This document shows, in pieces, positions 1 through 12,100 of a DNA stretch of 64,000 nt (position 1 is its first letter; each line of letters opens with the position of its first letter). The notes beneath the pieces are model-generated. The model saw only the letters and a list, made by a program, of their open reading frames with translations. It ran no database searches and was not told where the DNA came from. Location: positions 6,325,553-6,389,552 of the forward strand of contig CM029384.1 in NCBI GenBank assembly GCA_017165825.1. The letters run 5' to 3'. Both the position numbers and the translations under genes were made by a program. This stretch comes from Hepsetus odoe. Taxonomy: Eukaryota; Chordata; Actinopteri; Characiformes; Hepsetidae.

Positions 1-1967
1 GTTCTCTCTCATCAACATGGATTCAGGCAGAGCACTGCTGCCGGTGGCTATTTTACATGTTCGTCGACCTGCTTTTGTTTGTTTTTACCTGAACAGCCCA
101 GGTACAGTAAGAATTTAAGAGAATAAAAAATGTTTGTTAACTAAGTGCACAAGGATTAAATTACACAAGGATTAAAAGTGTCATAGCAGAAGACGAGATA
201 CGATAGATCAATGACAATCATATGTCAGACATAATGTTTTTTCTTCAAGCTAGTCTAAGGTGTCCCAGGCTTAGCAATGAAGGGCTGCTTGTAGTCAGCA
301 GTTAATCATCTGTTTATTGCTAATTTATGACTGTACACTTCCATTTATTATTCTGAACCTTTACTTGTTAAAACATTATGTCTGCTGCATCTGTACTGTA
401 CTGTCAGGAAAACACTTCAAAGTTCACATCCATGGAAATTTAAAGTACTTCACTTTGTGCTTTTCAGTTCATCTAAATTAATGTCCATTGTAACTGATAT
501 GCAGCTTATACAGATTATACTGGAAAAGGCTGGAATATTCCTTTCTTTTCAGGGTTTTAGGGTTGTTTGGTGGTTCTGGATAACTCAAATATAGTTAGTG
601 AGATCATTACACAAGCAGACCAAACACCACTGCAGGCCACGATAAAAATGGAAACCGTCTCTCATGTGTGAAATAAACACACACAATGGCAATGAAATGC
701 ACATGAGGAATTAATCATACTGACTACTTCACACACCATTTCACCAGGCTGGGCCATGCTGTGATTCTTTATTCTTCCAGTCTGATAATTTAGGGATGAC
801 CCCTTAAATTGACTGAAACCTGCCTCCATAGTTCTGGCATGTGCATGTGCATGTCTGCACTGGCATTGTTCTGTGTGCTGATCAATTATATTCCTATTCT
901 AAGTGTTAAAATAAAATGTAACTATTTTTTTGTTAAATCATGTGATGTTTTTTGCAATAAAAGTCATGTGGATAAAAGTGAATAATTCTGCAACTGAATT
1001 TTAGAATATTTATCATCATAAAACCACAGGAAACTTCACAATCCTCCAAGTTTTACATTTTTTAAATCTTAAATTTAAAACTATACAACAAAAATAAAAC
1101 ACTCTGTTCCACAACATGACTTTTTTTTTCATGTTACAGGAAGGTGCCAGTTATTTTATTCAATAGCTTGAATACATTTAAAACACTAGATCATATACAA
1201 TAATTGAAAAAATTCAATTATTTATTGGCCATCATGTTTTTTTTTACCATGTTACATTTTCTTTCCCTTCCCTTTCTCATTTTGTCATCTTACTTTTGGT
1301 AAAATTAGTGCAACACATGACCCCAGTGGATTAATTTTTTTGCTGATCGACAGTAAGAACCATAGACAGCTAAGAGTTAAGCAGTCAAGACTAGTATGCA
1401 CTGCACTCATAAAACTTCCATTTTTCTCTGCATTACTGCTGTTTACCTCATCCAGAAGGCCATATCTTTCTCTCTCTCAATCTCTCTCTCTCTCTTTTTT
1501 AGACTCTCTCTCTTTTCCTTCTGTTATTCTCTCTTTCCTCCTCCCTCCACCCCCCTCGCTCAGAACAACGGGCGTAAAAAGATGAGTCTGCTACTTTTGA
1601 TGAGGCGTAACCGTGCATGAAGAACATAATGAGGAATGAAATGATGGAGTGATTTCAGGCTCGGCTGAAGCTGAGCGTCATGGGCCACAGAATGAATGCG
1701 CTGAATTAGCTTGGGCACAAAAAGATCCTTCTAGAAGCAAGAGGTCATTCTGACGGTCACCAGCACAAATAAGCCCTGATTAGCTCCTCTTTTCTGATTT
1801 AATCTTATTTAACGTACAAAAACGCTCAAAGAAGGAAGACCTTTTATAAATAATTAAAAAAAACAACACCATTATTCTTCTCATCTCTTTGGTTTAGAGA
1901 TTTTTTATGTTGTGGAATCTTAAGTGCACAGACATGTCCTGGTAGTGGTGGCAAATGGTTTATCTGT

Positions 1968-1972
<5 letters not shown>
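1..1972. other. Non-coding stretch, no gene seen
   Basis: AT-rich sequence with frequent stops in all frames. A pyrimidine-rich patch (CT runs) lies at about 1466-1560. The block at about 1620-1800 is less AT-rich and free of simple repeats, so it could be a conserved non-coding element, but nothing in the sequence proves that. Confidence 0.6.

Positions 1973-1999
<27 letters not shown>
1973..1999. repeat. (GT)n microsatellite
   Basis: Uninterrupted GT dinucleotide run of about 13 units, followed by a short GA run. Confidence 0.95.
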
Positions 2000-2004
<5 letters not shown>

Positions 2005-2280
2005 TAGCTCACAATACGTACAATACGTAAAGTGTGCAGTGTTTTTCCAAATGTGTGTGCAAACCATATACCTACCACTCATTGATGCCTTTTCCTAAAA
2101 AATAATGGAGAAAATATGTCCCTGATAGCAATAAATGTTCTCAGTAATACAAAAGAGAAATGTCTGACTGGTAACTAAAGCAGAATAGTGTTAGGTTCCA
2201 TATGTTCTAAAAATAATTTTCCCTCTCAGGTTTTCACTCTCATTATATCTGATTCTTTCTTTTTAAATCTGTCTTTGTCT

Positions 2281-2424
2281 TTCTCTATCCCTCTCTCTCT
2301 CTCTCCCTCTCCCTCGCTCTCTCTCTGGCTGTGACAGCATCCTCCTGCAGCCTGATTTCACGCCTGACTGAGCCCAGCCTGACCTGCCATCAGAAAATAG
2401 GACACACACACACACTCACTCACA

Positions 2425-2461
<37 letters not shown>

Positions 2462-2484
2462 ACACACACACACACACAGACACA
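2281..2484. repeat. (CT)n-rich patch followed by imperfect (CA)n
   Basis: CT-rich tract at 2281-2332. After about 70 bp of unique sequence there is an imperfect CA array at 2402-2484 interrupted by CACT and CAGA units. Confidence 0.9.
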
Positions 2485-3731
2485 CCTTTTAATCAACATC
2501 CCCAATCATAGACAAAGTGCTTATGTAGACCAATGTTTCAGAATGTGTGACTTAGGGGCCAACCAAAATTATGGGCCCACTGCTTTATTGGTATAGGTAC
2601 AAGCACTGCAGACAACATGGCAACAATTAGCACAGTTTTTAGCTTCGGCACCTCCAGAATTCAAAATTGCTCAAAAATTCAAATTGATGGGACAAAGAAA
2701 CCCCTAAACTTTATCAGCTTGAAAAATAATGCTTTGTTAAGCATTTCCAAATGGACACATGGACAGAAAGGCTCCATCGGAACACAAATGACGTGTGTGT
2801 AAGCATTAATTTCAAATTATTTTTCAAAATCCTTCCCAAAAATTTGGGGTTGAGACTCTCAGGGGAGTCTCAGGTATCAAACGAACGAATGTGTGACATA
2901 TGTGTGACGTGTGTACAGAATACTTGCATTTATGAACAGATAAGAGACTGATTGATAAGACCAACACAGACAAGAGCAACATTTAAAAAAAAACAATTTT
3001 TCCTCAAATTGCAGACTGATTCAGACATACACAGTCCAATCTGAAATTTTCAGCAGAGGTCACATTGCTCTAGCAAATCAAATAATCATTAGAAAGGTGG
3101 CAGCAACCAATCTTGTTTTCACCTTGCATTTTTCTATTTAAATTCAAAATTAATAATAACTAAAGGTACAATAGCAATAAAAAAGCTGGTGCTCTAAAAA
3201 ATAATCCAGTGAATGTAAAAGAATGGAAACTTAATTTCTTGGTTACTACTGTAAAATTCAAACATAAATGTTTATTTTTATATATAACAAATTATATAAC
3301 GATTCCATTTTTTTTAATGTCCAGTGACAAAACATTTCTCACTGAGATCTTCTAATATTATTGTTTAAAATGCAAGATTCAAACAGCAAAACTAGCTCAA
3401 ATGTAAATCTTTTATCAATCCTTCATTATTGATCTGACTATCCCTCTTCAGGACATGTTCCACTCGGCCCCACAGTAAGATCTGGACATCTCTGTGGAAA
3501 AGGGTTGTGCTGATGGGAAAGTGGACGCTGGGGGCCAACCTGTGATCAGAGGAGTGGAAATGAGTTGAACGAGTGATGAACAGTTCGATTAAACGATAAG
3601 ATCAAAAGGCGAGGGGTGAAGGCTGAAATAAAGTCTGCAGTCAATGAATGAAAGATGAATTCTCTCTGAGCTTAAAATAAGATCAATAGTGTTTAGGGAG
3701 AAATGCAGTCAAGACAAAAGAGCACAAACTG

Positions 3732-3732
<1 letters not shown>
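2485..3732. other. Non-coding stretch, no gene seen
   Basis: Unique AT-rich DNA; the short open frames have no recognisable domain or splice structure. A small hairpin with 8-bp arms (TGAGACTC / GAGTCTCA) sits at 2851-2872. The interval 3430-3660 has more even base composition and no repeats. Confidence 0.55.

Positions 3733-3786
<54 letters not shown>
3733..3786. repeat. (CA)n microsatellite
   Basis: Perfect CA run of about 26 units. It gives rise to spurious Thr-His repeat frames. Confidence 0.95.
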
Positions 3787-3787
<1 letters not shown>

Positions 3788-4628
3788 CAAAGTATGTTTT
3801 ATGTCTGATACATCATCTAGTATTAACCAAAAAAAAACATGTGGCTAATTTCATGTATTTCTCACTCATGCTACCATACAACCCTTACTCAACAAAACCT
3901 CTGAATCGTGCTGTGGTACATTTAATGCATTTCTAGTCAGATATCTGTACTAAAACATTTGCTTTGATCCTTTAAGTCCTATAAGCTGGGAGGTGAGGCC
4001 CTCAGATTTGACTTGTTTGTTCAGCACATGCTGGATCTGACTGAGATCTGAGGAATTTGCAGGCTGAATCAGCACACTGAACCCAGTGTCCTGTTCCTCA
4101 AACATTCTTGAACAGTTATTGCAGTGCAGCAGGGTGCATTTTCCTGCTGGGCACAGGATGCTTTGGCTACACCCCAAATGTCAATTCACTTTGAGTTTCT
4201 GTATTAGCCCCCATTAGCCCCTTTCTGCATTAGCCCACATTAACTTTTTAGAGTATTTGTGCAGTCGCTGCTCTTTTCAGCACATATGGTGCACTAACTG
4301 CCCTGACCCCAACCACACCTGCTTTTGGTGTAAATCATCTAGATCAAAAACACACACATATACATACATTATTGCACAACCTAGCTATTCTTGACAGCTC
4401 TTCTATCTCTCATAGTCCATCCAATACTAGCGAAAAGATCAATCAATAGGACCACCCAGCAGTGTAAACACAACTTCTACGTGTGTGTTTATGTGTGCGA
4501 AACAGAGACACACAAGAGAGAGAGAGAAAAATAGAGAAAGAGGGAGGTTGAGAGTACTATCAAAACCACTAGTCCAGAGCAGTCAACCCATCTGCCACAA
4601 GGGAACAATAAAACCTGAGGCCCTTCAG
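3787..4628. other. Non-coding stretch, no gene seen
   Basis: Unique sequence. A minus-strand open frame over 3950-4177 has a cysteine-rich look but no recognised domain and no convincing splice sites, so it is not called. Confidence 0.5.
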
Positions 4629-4718
4629 TGTGTGTGTGTGTGTGTGTGTGTGCGCGTGCACATAACACCCTGAGGCTGTGTAGTAGTGATAAATTACCCA
4701 CCTCTCTAGGGGTTGGGC

Positions 4719-4762
<44 letters not shown>
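4629..4762. repeat. Two (GT)n tracts
   Basis: GT runs at about 4629-4653 and 4719-4762, separated by about 65 bp of unique sequence. Confidence 0.95.
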
Positions 4763-4765
<3 letters not shown>

Positions 4766-5166
4766 CACAAAGTTGATAAAGTGTAAAAGATAAAGACCAG
4801 AGGTAGTCTCCACATAAACAATCTCAGATAAAACCCAACACTCTAATTATGTCTAGTGCTAATGGAGATCACCACTAACAAACACACACATTTATGGTGG
4901 ATCACACAGAAACATTAAGCAAAAATAAAATAAATCTTGGGAAATAAAAGAAAGAAAAAAGAAAAGAAAAGAATTGTGAAGTAAAAAGATGCCATGACAA
5001 ACAGGAAGAGTCCTGTAAAGAAAAGTAACTAAACAATGCAGGACAATGTATTATTAACTTAAATAAAAATGTAATTAAGTATTCTTTTAGCAATGAAGAC
5101 AGTAGATAATACAGCACTCTGCATCATTCCAACATCAATCAAAACACATTACACTTTCACTTTCTC

Positions 5167-5169
<3 letters not shown>
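4763..5169. other. Non-coding stretch
   Basis: AT-rich; a purine-rich A/G tract lies at about 4940-4985. Nothing else was recognised. Confidence 0.5.

Positions 5170-5239
<70 letters not shown>
5170..5239. repeat. (AT)n microsatellite
   Basis: Perfect AT run of about 34 units; a self-complementary, cruciform-prone tract. Confidence 0.95.
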
Positions 5240-5243
<4 letters not shown>

Positions 5244-5837
5244 CAGTATTGTAATGGGAAAGTGAAAGGCACACTGCATGTACTTTTCTTGTCTGTTGAG
5301 ACTGGAAAAACATTGAAAAAATTCATGCTTTGTGCCTCCCTGCCGTCTATGTGTTCATTTAGCTGCCAGAGTACGAGCCTGGGAAAAGAAAGAATACAGT
5401 TTTACTGTCTTTGTTGATGGTTACTTTAAAAGAAAAAAGACTAATAAAAATTAACCAGAAATATCTGAGTCACTGTTCTAGAGACCTGTGTGTGTGTGTG
5501 TGTGTGTGTGGTACACTGTATTTGTGTATATGTGCTCTGTGTGAGGAGATGAAGACTGATAGTGACAGTTAAATCTTGCCAAAGGCTTAACTGTTGTAAG
5601 TTGATTTTTCAGTGTAGTAATCTAAAAAGAGCAACAGTATTATTCATGAAGAAACAACTGCAGACTCTACAAGCAGCAGCTGTTTCACTACAGCAGGACA
5701 CAAGCAGGCTTTGTCTGCGTTGAAGTGCTGAATGGTACCAAAAAATTCACAATTTATTTCCACCTTTATAACAGTTTCACTTTTGAACGTAAACTAGGTA
5801 CATGGACCAAGCCTCTTGACCAAGCCTGCTGAGAAAT

Positions 5838-6282
5838 GTTACAAACCAAGTTTTTATGGGACTGTTTTGTTGTTTTGTTCAAACTGACACCACAGTGATT
5901 TTTCTAATAAGTTGTGGCAGTATTTGATATTTTGTGGATTTATAACAGATATAATACTTGTTGTTTAACATTTAAAGAGATGAAATAATTTTCACCCAAT
6001 ACAGAAAAGAAACAATGGAACTTCTGCTGAAATATAAAACCAAAATTCACCAAGATATTCTGAGGGTTTCTAATTTATTATCTCGGAACCCATTCTCTGT
6101 TAATAATCAAAAATTAGGAATTAGCTTAATTTTCGTGAGTATCGTGCTGCTTAAAAATGCTAACTCGCACAGTCTATGCTGATGAAATGCCTCGCATTTT
6201 TTGAACATTTCTGTAAAATCACTGTGATGTCAGTTTGAACAAAGGAAACAACAAAACAGTCCCACTGCAACTTGTTTGTAAC
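5838..6282. repeat. Unassigned inverted repeat with 66-bp arms
   Basis: The left arm (about 5838-5903) and right arm (about 6216-6282) are reverse complements with a few mismatches; both hold GGGACTGTTTTGTTGTTT and CAAACTGACA-like motifs. The spacer of about 312 bp shows no coding signal. It may be a MITE-type non-autonomous transposon or two opposed copies of an unknown repeat. Homology was not seen to extend beyond the arms, and target-site duplications were not identified. Confidence 0.6.
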
Positions 6283-6520
6283 TTATGTACATCATCATTC
6301 CTAAATCAATCAAACATATTACACCAACACTGTTAGTGCCAGAGCTCAGAAATTATACGATAAAACTGCTTAAATTTAAGAACTGATTTCTGCTCCTAAC
6401 CTAATGAGTGATTGTTTTGATTATTTCTGTATTTATGCTGTAATTCTGCACACTCATGGTTTATTTGTTGAGTTTAGTATATTGGTAAAAAACTACCAAA
6501 CAAAAAGAAAGAAGACTAAG

Positions 6521-6707
6521 TAAGGGTACTTGCCTGCGGACCTCTGGATCAAGAGATCCCAGATTCGAATCCCACCCAGCACTACAAGAATTCACTGGGT
6601 CCCTGAGCAAGACTTAACCTGAGTTGTTCCAGGGGACTGTCCCCAATTAGATGTAAGTCGCTTTCCAGACAAGAGCGCCTGATGTTCCCAACTGGTAAAT
6701 GTAAATG
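6521..6707 (+). mobile_element. tRNA-like SINE, family B (copy 1, 5'-truncated)
   Basis: Family B copies in this window share three blocks: a tRNA-like head with box A (GGTCTAGTGGTAGGG-like) and box B (GGTTCGAATCCC-like), a middle with GGGTCCCTGAGCAAGAC, and a tail with GATAAGAGCGTCTGCTAAATG and GTAAATGTAAATG. This copy starts inside the head, keeps an intact box-B-like AGATTCGAATCCC, and runs to the tail. It is a dead retroposon with no protein product. Confidence 0.75.
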
Positions 6708-7250
6708 CATATTGTCTGAAGAGGGTGTGTTATTTTCATACTTTTAATGTGTTGCAACAGGTAAACATGAAAGAGGCAGGATTTTGGACCAGAAGGGATT
6801 TTGACCAGAACCAAATTGTAAGGACTAAACGTCTGGGTCAGGAGCACTCAACCAGCAACATCTTAGGGTGTTCCTAGTATTTAATTTAGTACCTTACCAA
6901 ATGTAGGTGAAAGAGTAGAAACAATACAATATGGGCACAAGGTGACAATGAATGTAGTGGAAGTGAAGACTTGCACATCAGAACAGTCCCATAAAAGATC
7001 TACTGTAGCACAACCTAGTGTTCATGCTGGCTAAGATAGCAAGGTGTCACAACATACAGTACACTACGCTTTTTTTTCGGGCTGTGTAGCTGCAGTCTGG
7101 TTTCATGCTGATTCATCTTCACACAAATCATATAAAAACTGACCACTACAGTGGAAGAAATGCATTGCCTGATGAATTCTCTGATTCTTTACATCCTGTG
7201 GATGGTCAGGCAGGTGCTGCTACCCATGCATGAAATGACTGTCCCAGGAG
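6708..7250. other. Non-coding stretch, no gene seen
   Basis: Unique sequence between two SINE insertions; no domain, splice or RNA signal recognised. Confidence 0.5.
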
Positions 7251-7584
7251 GGGTGGTGGTGGTCTAGTTGTAGGATACTTCTCTATGGTCCTATGGACCA
7301 AGAGGTCGCAGGTTCAACTCTCACCGCAATTCTGCTGCACTTGCTGCCTGCTTTTTGGTATATTAATTTTGTGTCTTGTGTCTTGTCTTGTGTGTAGCAC
7401 CAGGGTCCTGGAGGAACGTTATTTCGTTTCACTGTGTACTGTGTATATGGCTGATATGACAATACAATCCTACTTGACTTGACTTGACTTGACTTGACTT
7501 GACTACCTCCAGCACTATCACCATTAGGTTCCTGAGAAGGACCCTTAATTGTGAGTTGTTCCGGGGACTGTCCCTGTAATCAGG
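7251..7584 (+). mobile_element. SINE family B (copy 2) split by another repeat
   Basis: The head with boxes A and B is at 7251-7325 and the middle (CTCCAGCACTATCACC onward) at 7504-7584. Joined, the two parts match the order in the intact copies. The 178 bp between them is a different repeat, so this is a nested insertion that postdates the SINE. Confidence 0.7.
7326..7503 (+). mobile_element. Dispersed repeat D with (TTGAC)n tail (copy 1)
   Basis: It contains a GGTCCTGGAGGAACGTT block, TTTCACTGTGTACTGTG, and AATACAATCCTACTTGAC, and ends in about five TTGAC pentamers. Minus-strand relatives lie at about 53172-53305, 54055-54258 and 61418-61575. The pentameric tail and insertion into a SINE suggest a retroposon; the clade is not known. 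Confidence 0.65.
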
Positions 7585-7624
7585 AATCAGGTTGTTTCAG
7601 ATAATATGTAAATCTAATGGATAC

Positions 7625-8045
7625 ATTATGGAAGTTATGCAAGGTTGCAGGGCAGTGATCCTGGGAAATGTTCCTGCTGGGAAACCTGGTCTTGGAATTC
7701 TTGTTTACTTGGCATATCACAATTTCATACATTACTGCAGAACAAGTACAACCCTGATGGCAGCACAGACTAATGGCAGTGGCCTCTGTCAACAGAAAAA
7801 TGCGCTGTCGTGACTGGCAAAAATGCATGACTGAGGAAAGACAAAGGCCAAAGGTTGGATTTGGCCTCCAAATTCCACACACTGAGCATCTGATGAATGT
7901 GCTGGATCTATGGAGGTCCCATTCACAACTTAAAAGGAGTGTGAGAGAACATCTTCTAAGGTCTTGTGTTCGATGTCCATGCCCAACCAGAGCTGTTTGA
8001 GGCATGATGTGGACCCACAATGTTACAAAAGAAGGTTTTAATGTC
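7625..8045 (+). pseudogene. Tc1-like transposase C-terminal remnant
   Basis: Nucleotide-level resemblance to the last third of a fish Tc1-type DDE transposase and the short 3' non-coding end. Blocks corresponding to the second catalytic aspartate region, the Trp-Pro-Pro-Asn-Ser segment, the glutamate region (GAGCATCTG...GATGTGCTGG) and the final Arg-Ala-Val segment appear in order. Small deletions and frame changes break the reading frame. The N-terminal DNA-binding domain and left terminal repeat are missing. Confidence 0.7.
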
Positions 8046-8313
8046 TAGTTGATGGTGTGTACAAGCAGTGTCCAATATTTGTAGCAGATCATTTATCCAA
8101 GAATCTAAACCCTCAACCCCCCAACACACACACAGAGTATAATGACTTATTCAGAAGGATTCAGGGGGTCATGGAGAGTGATAAATGTTTAGTGCAGTTC
8201 ATTTCCTGTCTAAATGAAATAATTTCCTGTTTGAATGAGTCATTTAGTAGATGTGGCATCCATCCTTCATAAACATGGATGTCTTACTACAGAAAGAGAG
8301 CATACCATTCAAA

Positions 8314-8336
8314 CACACACACCTACACACCTACAC

Positions 8337-8374
<38 letters not shown>
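8314..8374. repeat. (CA)n microsatellite
   Basis: CA run with CACCTA interruptions at its 5' side. Confidence 0.95.
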
Positions 8375-8379
<5 letters not shown>

Positions 8380-8670
8380 TCATATACTTTTCTTTGAAAC
8401 TTCATAACTAAAGAAAGGAAAGTTTGAGTTAGATTTACTTTGTGTGAATTTTTCTAGAGAAAAGACAGAGAGGAAGAGTGAGAAGGAGATAGAGAGTGTA
8501 TATATATATGTTATCATTGTCATAGATTAAAAATCCCTTTAACTCAAATGCCCTTTCCTTTTACATAAAGGACTTAATATATCGGACATACCAATAACAA
8601 CATCGCCATTAGCTTAGCAGCTATTTGATTAACCATGATCACATAGACAAAATACTTAATTTCTTGTGTG

Positions 8671-8917
8671 GGCAGCGGTGACCTTAGCAGTGGTTAGGGA
8701 GCTGGCCACAGATTCGTAAGATTATGGGTCCAAACCCCTTACCCCAGTAGGTTACTGCCTGAGGTACCCTTGAGCAAGGTACTATCCCCATCACTGCTCC
8801 CTGGGCGCTTTCATAGCTGCACTCCAGTGTTTGCATGGGTAAATGCAGAGGTCCAATTTTGTTGTGGTGTGCTGTGCTGTGACCTCGCAAAGACAAGAAT
8901 AGTCACTTTCACTTTCT
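8671..8917 (+). mobile_element. tRNA-like SINE, family A (copy 1)
   Basis: Family A copies share a tRNA-like head (GGCAGCGGTGGCCTAG-like start, box-B-like GGGTTCGAACCCC), a central GGTACCCTTGAGCAAGGTAC block, TGCTCCCCGGGCGCTTTCAA, GCAGAGGTCCAATTT, and a tail ending GTCACTTTCACTTT. This copy is full length, with box A diverged (GTGACCTTAGCAGTGG) and box B as GGGTCCAAACCCC. Confidence 0.8.
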
Positions 8918-9930
8918 TAGATTAGCTGTAAGAAACCTGCAGTAACAGAACCAGATGAAGATGAGATTTTCAGAAAACAATAAGCACAAATTTTTATCAC
9001 TACAAGCATGAAATAGTGATAAGTGATTATTTTGTATAACTAGGAGCCACTTGAACATTCTGGGACTATTCTGATTTTCTCCTAATCCTAATTTTTCTGA
9101 TTTTCCATCACATAGTGCATTGTTAATTTCCAGCAGTCAATCAGTCCTCACCATCATGAATCACAGGCATCAAAATGTAACATCCTAGAAAAAGGAAAGT
9201 TTAAAAATTAGCACTTTATTTTGTTAAATAGCTTAAATAACAAAAATGACCTAAAGAACAAAATCACTAAATTGAAGGAGCAGCCTGCATTAAGTGGTGG
9301 AAGTGCCCCAAATCTCTTCTTCTTAGGGCAAGACAGAAGGGGAAATGGGGAGGTGGTTTGCTTGTCAAAACTTGCTTGCAGAGACACAATTAACCTGATA
9401 AAACATGGCTAAAATGGGTTTCAGACCACCTCCTAAAGTATTTTATGAAATCAGATTTGATCTTGTTTAAAGTGTGTGTTGGGTGAATAAGCCTTATTTA
9501 GATTTGATCCAGATACCACATCAAATGACCAGGCCTGTGTTTTTCAGTGTGTGGAAAACGGAAAGCCTCACTATCTCCATTTTCTGAGGCCCTACTTTTG
9601 GCACTGGCTGTTAGTGTGGCTTTTACACTTAACAGACATGCACACACCAACACAAATATACACTCACACACAAGACTAATAATGAGTGAAAGCAAATAGC
9701 CACTGATTATGCAATGGAATCATACTTCAATTAGTGATCATTACCAGCTGTATTCATTGTTAGCCAGTTAGCCACTCTTTCAACACTAGACGAGATAAAG
9801 CGCATATTCCTCCTTCTGTACTTATTTTTGTGGACGGTCACTTCAAGGTTAGTGTTTTATTGAAACAGCTCTGTTCCTTTCACCCTGCAAGTTCCTGATG
9901 AAGTTTGAAAGAAACAGAGTATAGTGTTTG
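8918..9930. other. Non-coding stretch, no gene seen
   Basis: Unique AT-rich DNA. The short frames at 9221-9412 and 9498-9695 show no known domain. Confidence 0.5.
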
Positions 9931-9931
9931 G

Positions 9932-9989
<58 letters not shown>
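9931..9989. repeat. (GT)n microsatellite
   Basis: Perfect GT run of about 28 units. Confidence 0.95.
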
Positions 9990-9990
<1 letters not shown>

Positions 9991-10297
9991 CGTGTTAAAT
10001 GCCTGCACTATTTATCCCTGCATTTGAGGTACAGAATTTGGCAGCAGCAGAGCCTAATTGTTTTAAATAAGCCTCATGTATCATACCAAATAATGGCCAA
10101 GCAGTAAGGACATTAATCTACACAAGCCCATCTGCACAACTTCATTTATAGCCATCAACCATCTAACACCATAAACACCCCCCTGATACCACAGTCAGCA
10201 GCAGCGCTGGAGATATATTAGCTGCTTTTGTCAACGGGACCACAGCTCAGTACTGTGAGAAATCCTTGTATCTCTCTCATAATGGGAAAACTTCAGA

Positions 10298-10298
<1 letters not shown>
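9990..10298. other. Repeat-free non-coding block
   Basis: About 300 bp of unique sequence with homeodomain-type TAAT motifs and no coding signal. It is a possible conserved non-coding element on composition only. Confidence 0.3.

Positions 10299-10336
<38 letters not shown>
10299..10336. repeat. (GT)n microsatellite
   Basis: GT run followed by a purine-rich GAGAGA patch. Confidence 0.95.
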
Positions 10337-10338
<2 letters not shown>

Positions 10339-10507
10339 GAGAAAAAGGTTAGGAGAGGAGAGAGAGAAAGAGAAATGCTGTGTGAGATTTGAGGGAAATT
10401 AAAGAGCCATGCTGTGTTTCAGTGTCAGAGTGCGTGTAGCTGATGCATTATGCATGGCTTACTCACACAAACCTCTACAGGACGACAACAAGGACCGGAG
10501 GGGATCA

Positions 10508-10651
10508 GACACACACACACACACACACACACCAAGAGTGATGCATGGCTTTCACCTTCAGGCAGTAGACGTAGGCAGACAGAGCGAATCAGAGACAATA
10601 GAACTCCAGCTCATGATGGAGGGAGCTGTCCCCCTCTCTCTCTCTCTTTCT

Positions 10652-10684
<33 letters not shown>
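10508..10684. repeat. Two (CA)n tracts with a CT patch
   Basis: CA runs at about 10508-10532 and 10655-10684; a CTCTCTCTC patch lies just before the second. Confidence 0.9.
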
Positions 10685-10687
<3 letters not shown>

Positions 10688-10811
10688 GTACCCCTTCATC
10701 CCTTTTAGTCTCTCTTAGCCCTGCTCAGTCTCAGAGGAAATGTATTCCACTCAGGGTTAAGTGGAATGACTCTACTGCTCAGGAAAAAAAAAAATTCTGC
10801 TAATTTGTACA

Positions 10812-10930
10812 GCTGTGATGGACTGGTGACCTGTCCAGGGTGTTTCTCTGCTTTTCACCCAATGTGTGCTGGGACGGGCTTCAGTAACATCCATGAAACT
10901 AGTTAGGAGTCAAGATAAATGGTTGAGATA
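10812..10930 (+). repeat. Dispersed repeat C (copy 1)
   Basis: It shares with about 45530-45644 the ordered motifs GTGATGGACTGG, GACCTGTCCAGGG, CCCAATG, and GCTGGGA..GGCTTCAG. A minus-strand copy lies near 46034-46123 and a diverged one near 63592-63680. This is a common short dispersed repeat of unknown class with no open frame. Confidence 0.6.
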
Positions 10931-10980
10931 ATATCTGATAAAACAATATGTACTGTACTGTATGCACAGAAGAGGTAAGA

Positions 10981-11110
10981 TCAAATGTTAAGAAGAAAAA
11001 GAAAAAAAAGGATAGAGAGGTAGAAGTAGCAAGAAAGAAATAAAGAAATAAAGAAAGAAAAATAGAAAAGAGTAGAAGAAAAAAGGAAAGGAGAGAAAAG
11101 AAAAGAATAA
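10981..11110. repeat. Purine-rich low-complexity tract
   Basis: Almost entirely A and G on the plus strand (AAAGAAAGAAA, GAAAAGAAAAG), about 130 bp. Confidence 0.85.
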
Positions 11111-11694
11111 CTATATTAGAGAGACATTAAGAAAAGACAAAACAAATCATAAACGAAAACAGTGTTTTTCTCTGCTGTGTACTGAGGAAAGGTCCTTGTC
11201 TTCTTCTTTGTTCATAATTGCTGTTTCCTCTAGGCCACAATTCACCTTTAAAAACACAGTGCATTAGAACTAATCTAAATAACAAAGGACAAACTGTCTT
11301 ATAAAGACCACCCTGCCAATCTCTCTCTCCTTCCCTTTCATAATTTGGCCATCCTGATGAGGACAATTATCTTAGAACCAGTTGTCCACCCAAAATTCCA
11401 CAAATTACCCCCAATCAACTCTTCTCTCCCTTTCTCTCTGATCCCATTCCTCTGTGTGTTTGTGTGGTGTGTGACTGGAGATAATGACAATGTGGGGAAA
11501 ACATCCACAAAGGCAAACCGGCGGTTTGTGTCGAGACCTCGTCAATGCACTCACTAATGCTCTCTCATTCTTCCAAGTTTAGCTCAAAATGGCGTCCTGA
11601 TTTCCATGGTAATGTAGGGCTTCATGTGAGCCATTTTGCAGATTTTTATTTCAGATTTTATGTGACTACATGACCTCAATCTGCGAACGCAAAC
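11111..11694. other. Non-coding stretch, no gene seen
   Basis: Unique sequence; open frames on both strands here lack domains and flanking splice signals. Confidence 0.45.
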
Positions 11695-11720
11695 ACACAC
11701 TTGCACATACACATAAACAT

Positions 11721-11769
<49 letters not shown>
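11695..11769. repeat. (CA)n microsatellite
   Basis: Imperfect CATA/CACA start grading into a perfect CA run from about 11727. Confidence 0.95.
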
Positions 11770-11771
<2 letters not shown>

Positions 11772-12100
11772 AATATCCTGCACATACAAACCAAAAAAAA
11801 ACATTGGGGAACCTAGCAAGTCATATATGATATGTATATATGGTAAGACACAAAATCAATGAATGGATGAAACAGATGTATAAAGTGTCACTCTGTCTGA
11901 ACCAATCAGAATCCGCTGCCCTTTTGCACTGTTTTCTATGCTGCTAGGCTTAAAATGTCAGTGATGTTGACTAGTAAACCCATTTATGATGACAACTGAT
12001 AAATGGACAGACCATTAAAGGCCCGTTGCAGGGACAGAGAAATAGCCTAATTTTTAGGAGTTACTACAGATCAGGAAGATTGTAGGTTCAAACCCTTACC

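Noticed and set aside
3950..4177. Small cysteine-containing minus-strand protein
   Set aside because: 75 codons, no signal peptide, domain or splice support, and a composition expected of random AT-rich DNA.
7480..7504. Telomere-like or regulatory pentamer array
   Set aside because: TTGAC units are the tail of the dispersed repeat and recur, reversed, at 54055 and 61418.
8671..8740. tRNA gene
   Set aside because: Box A and box B are present, but the sequence continues into the shared SINE body, several copies occur, and no clean cloverleaf can be drawn.
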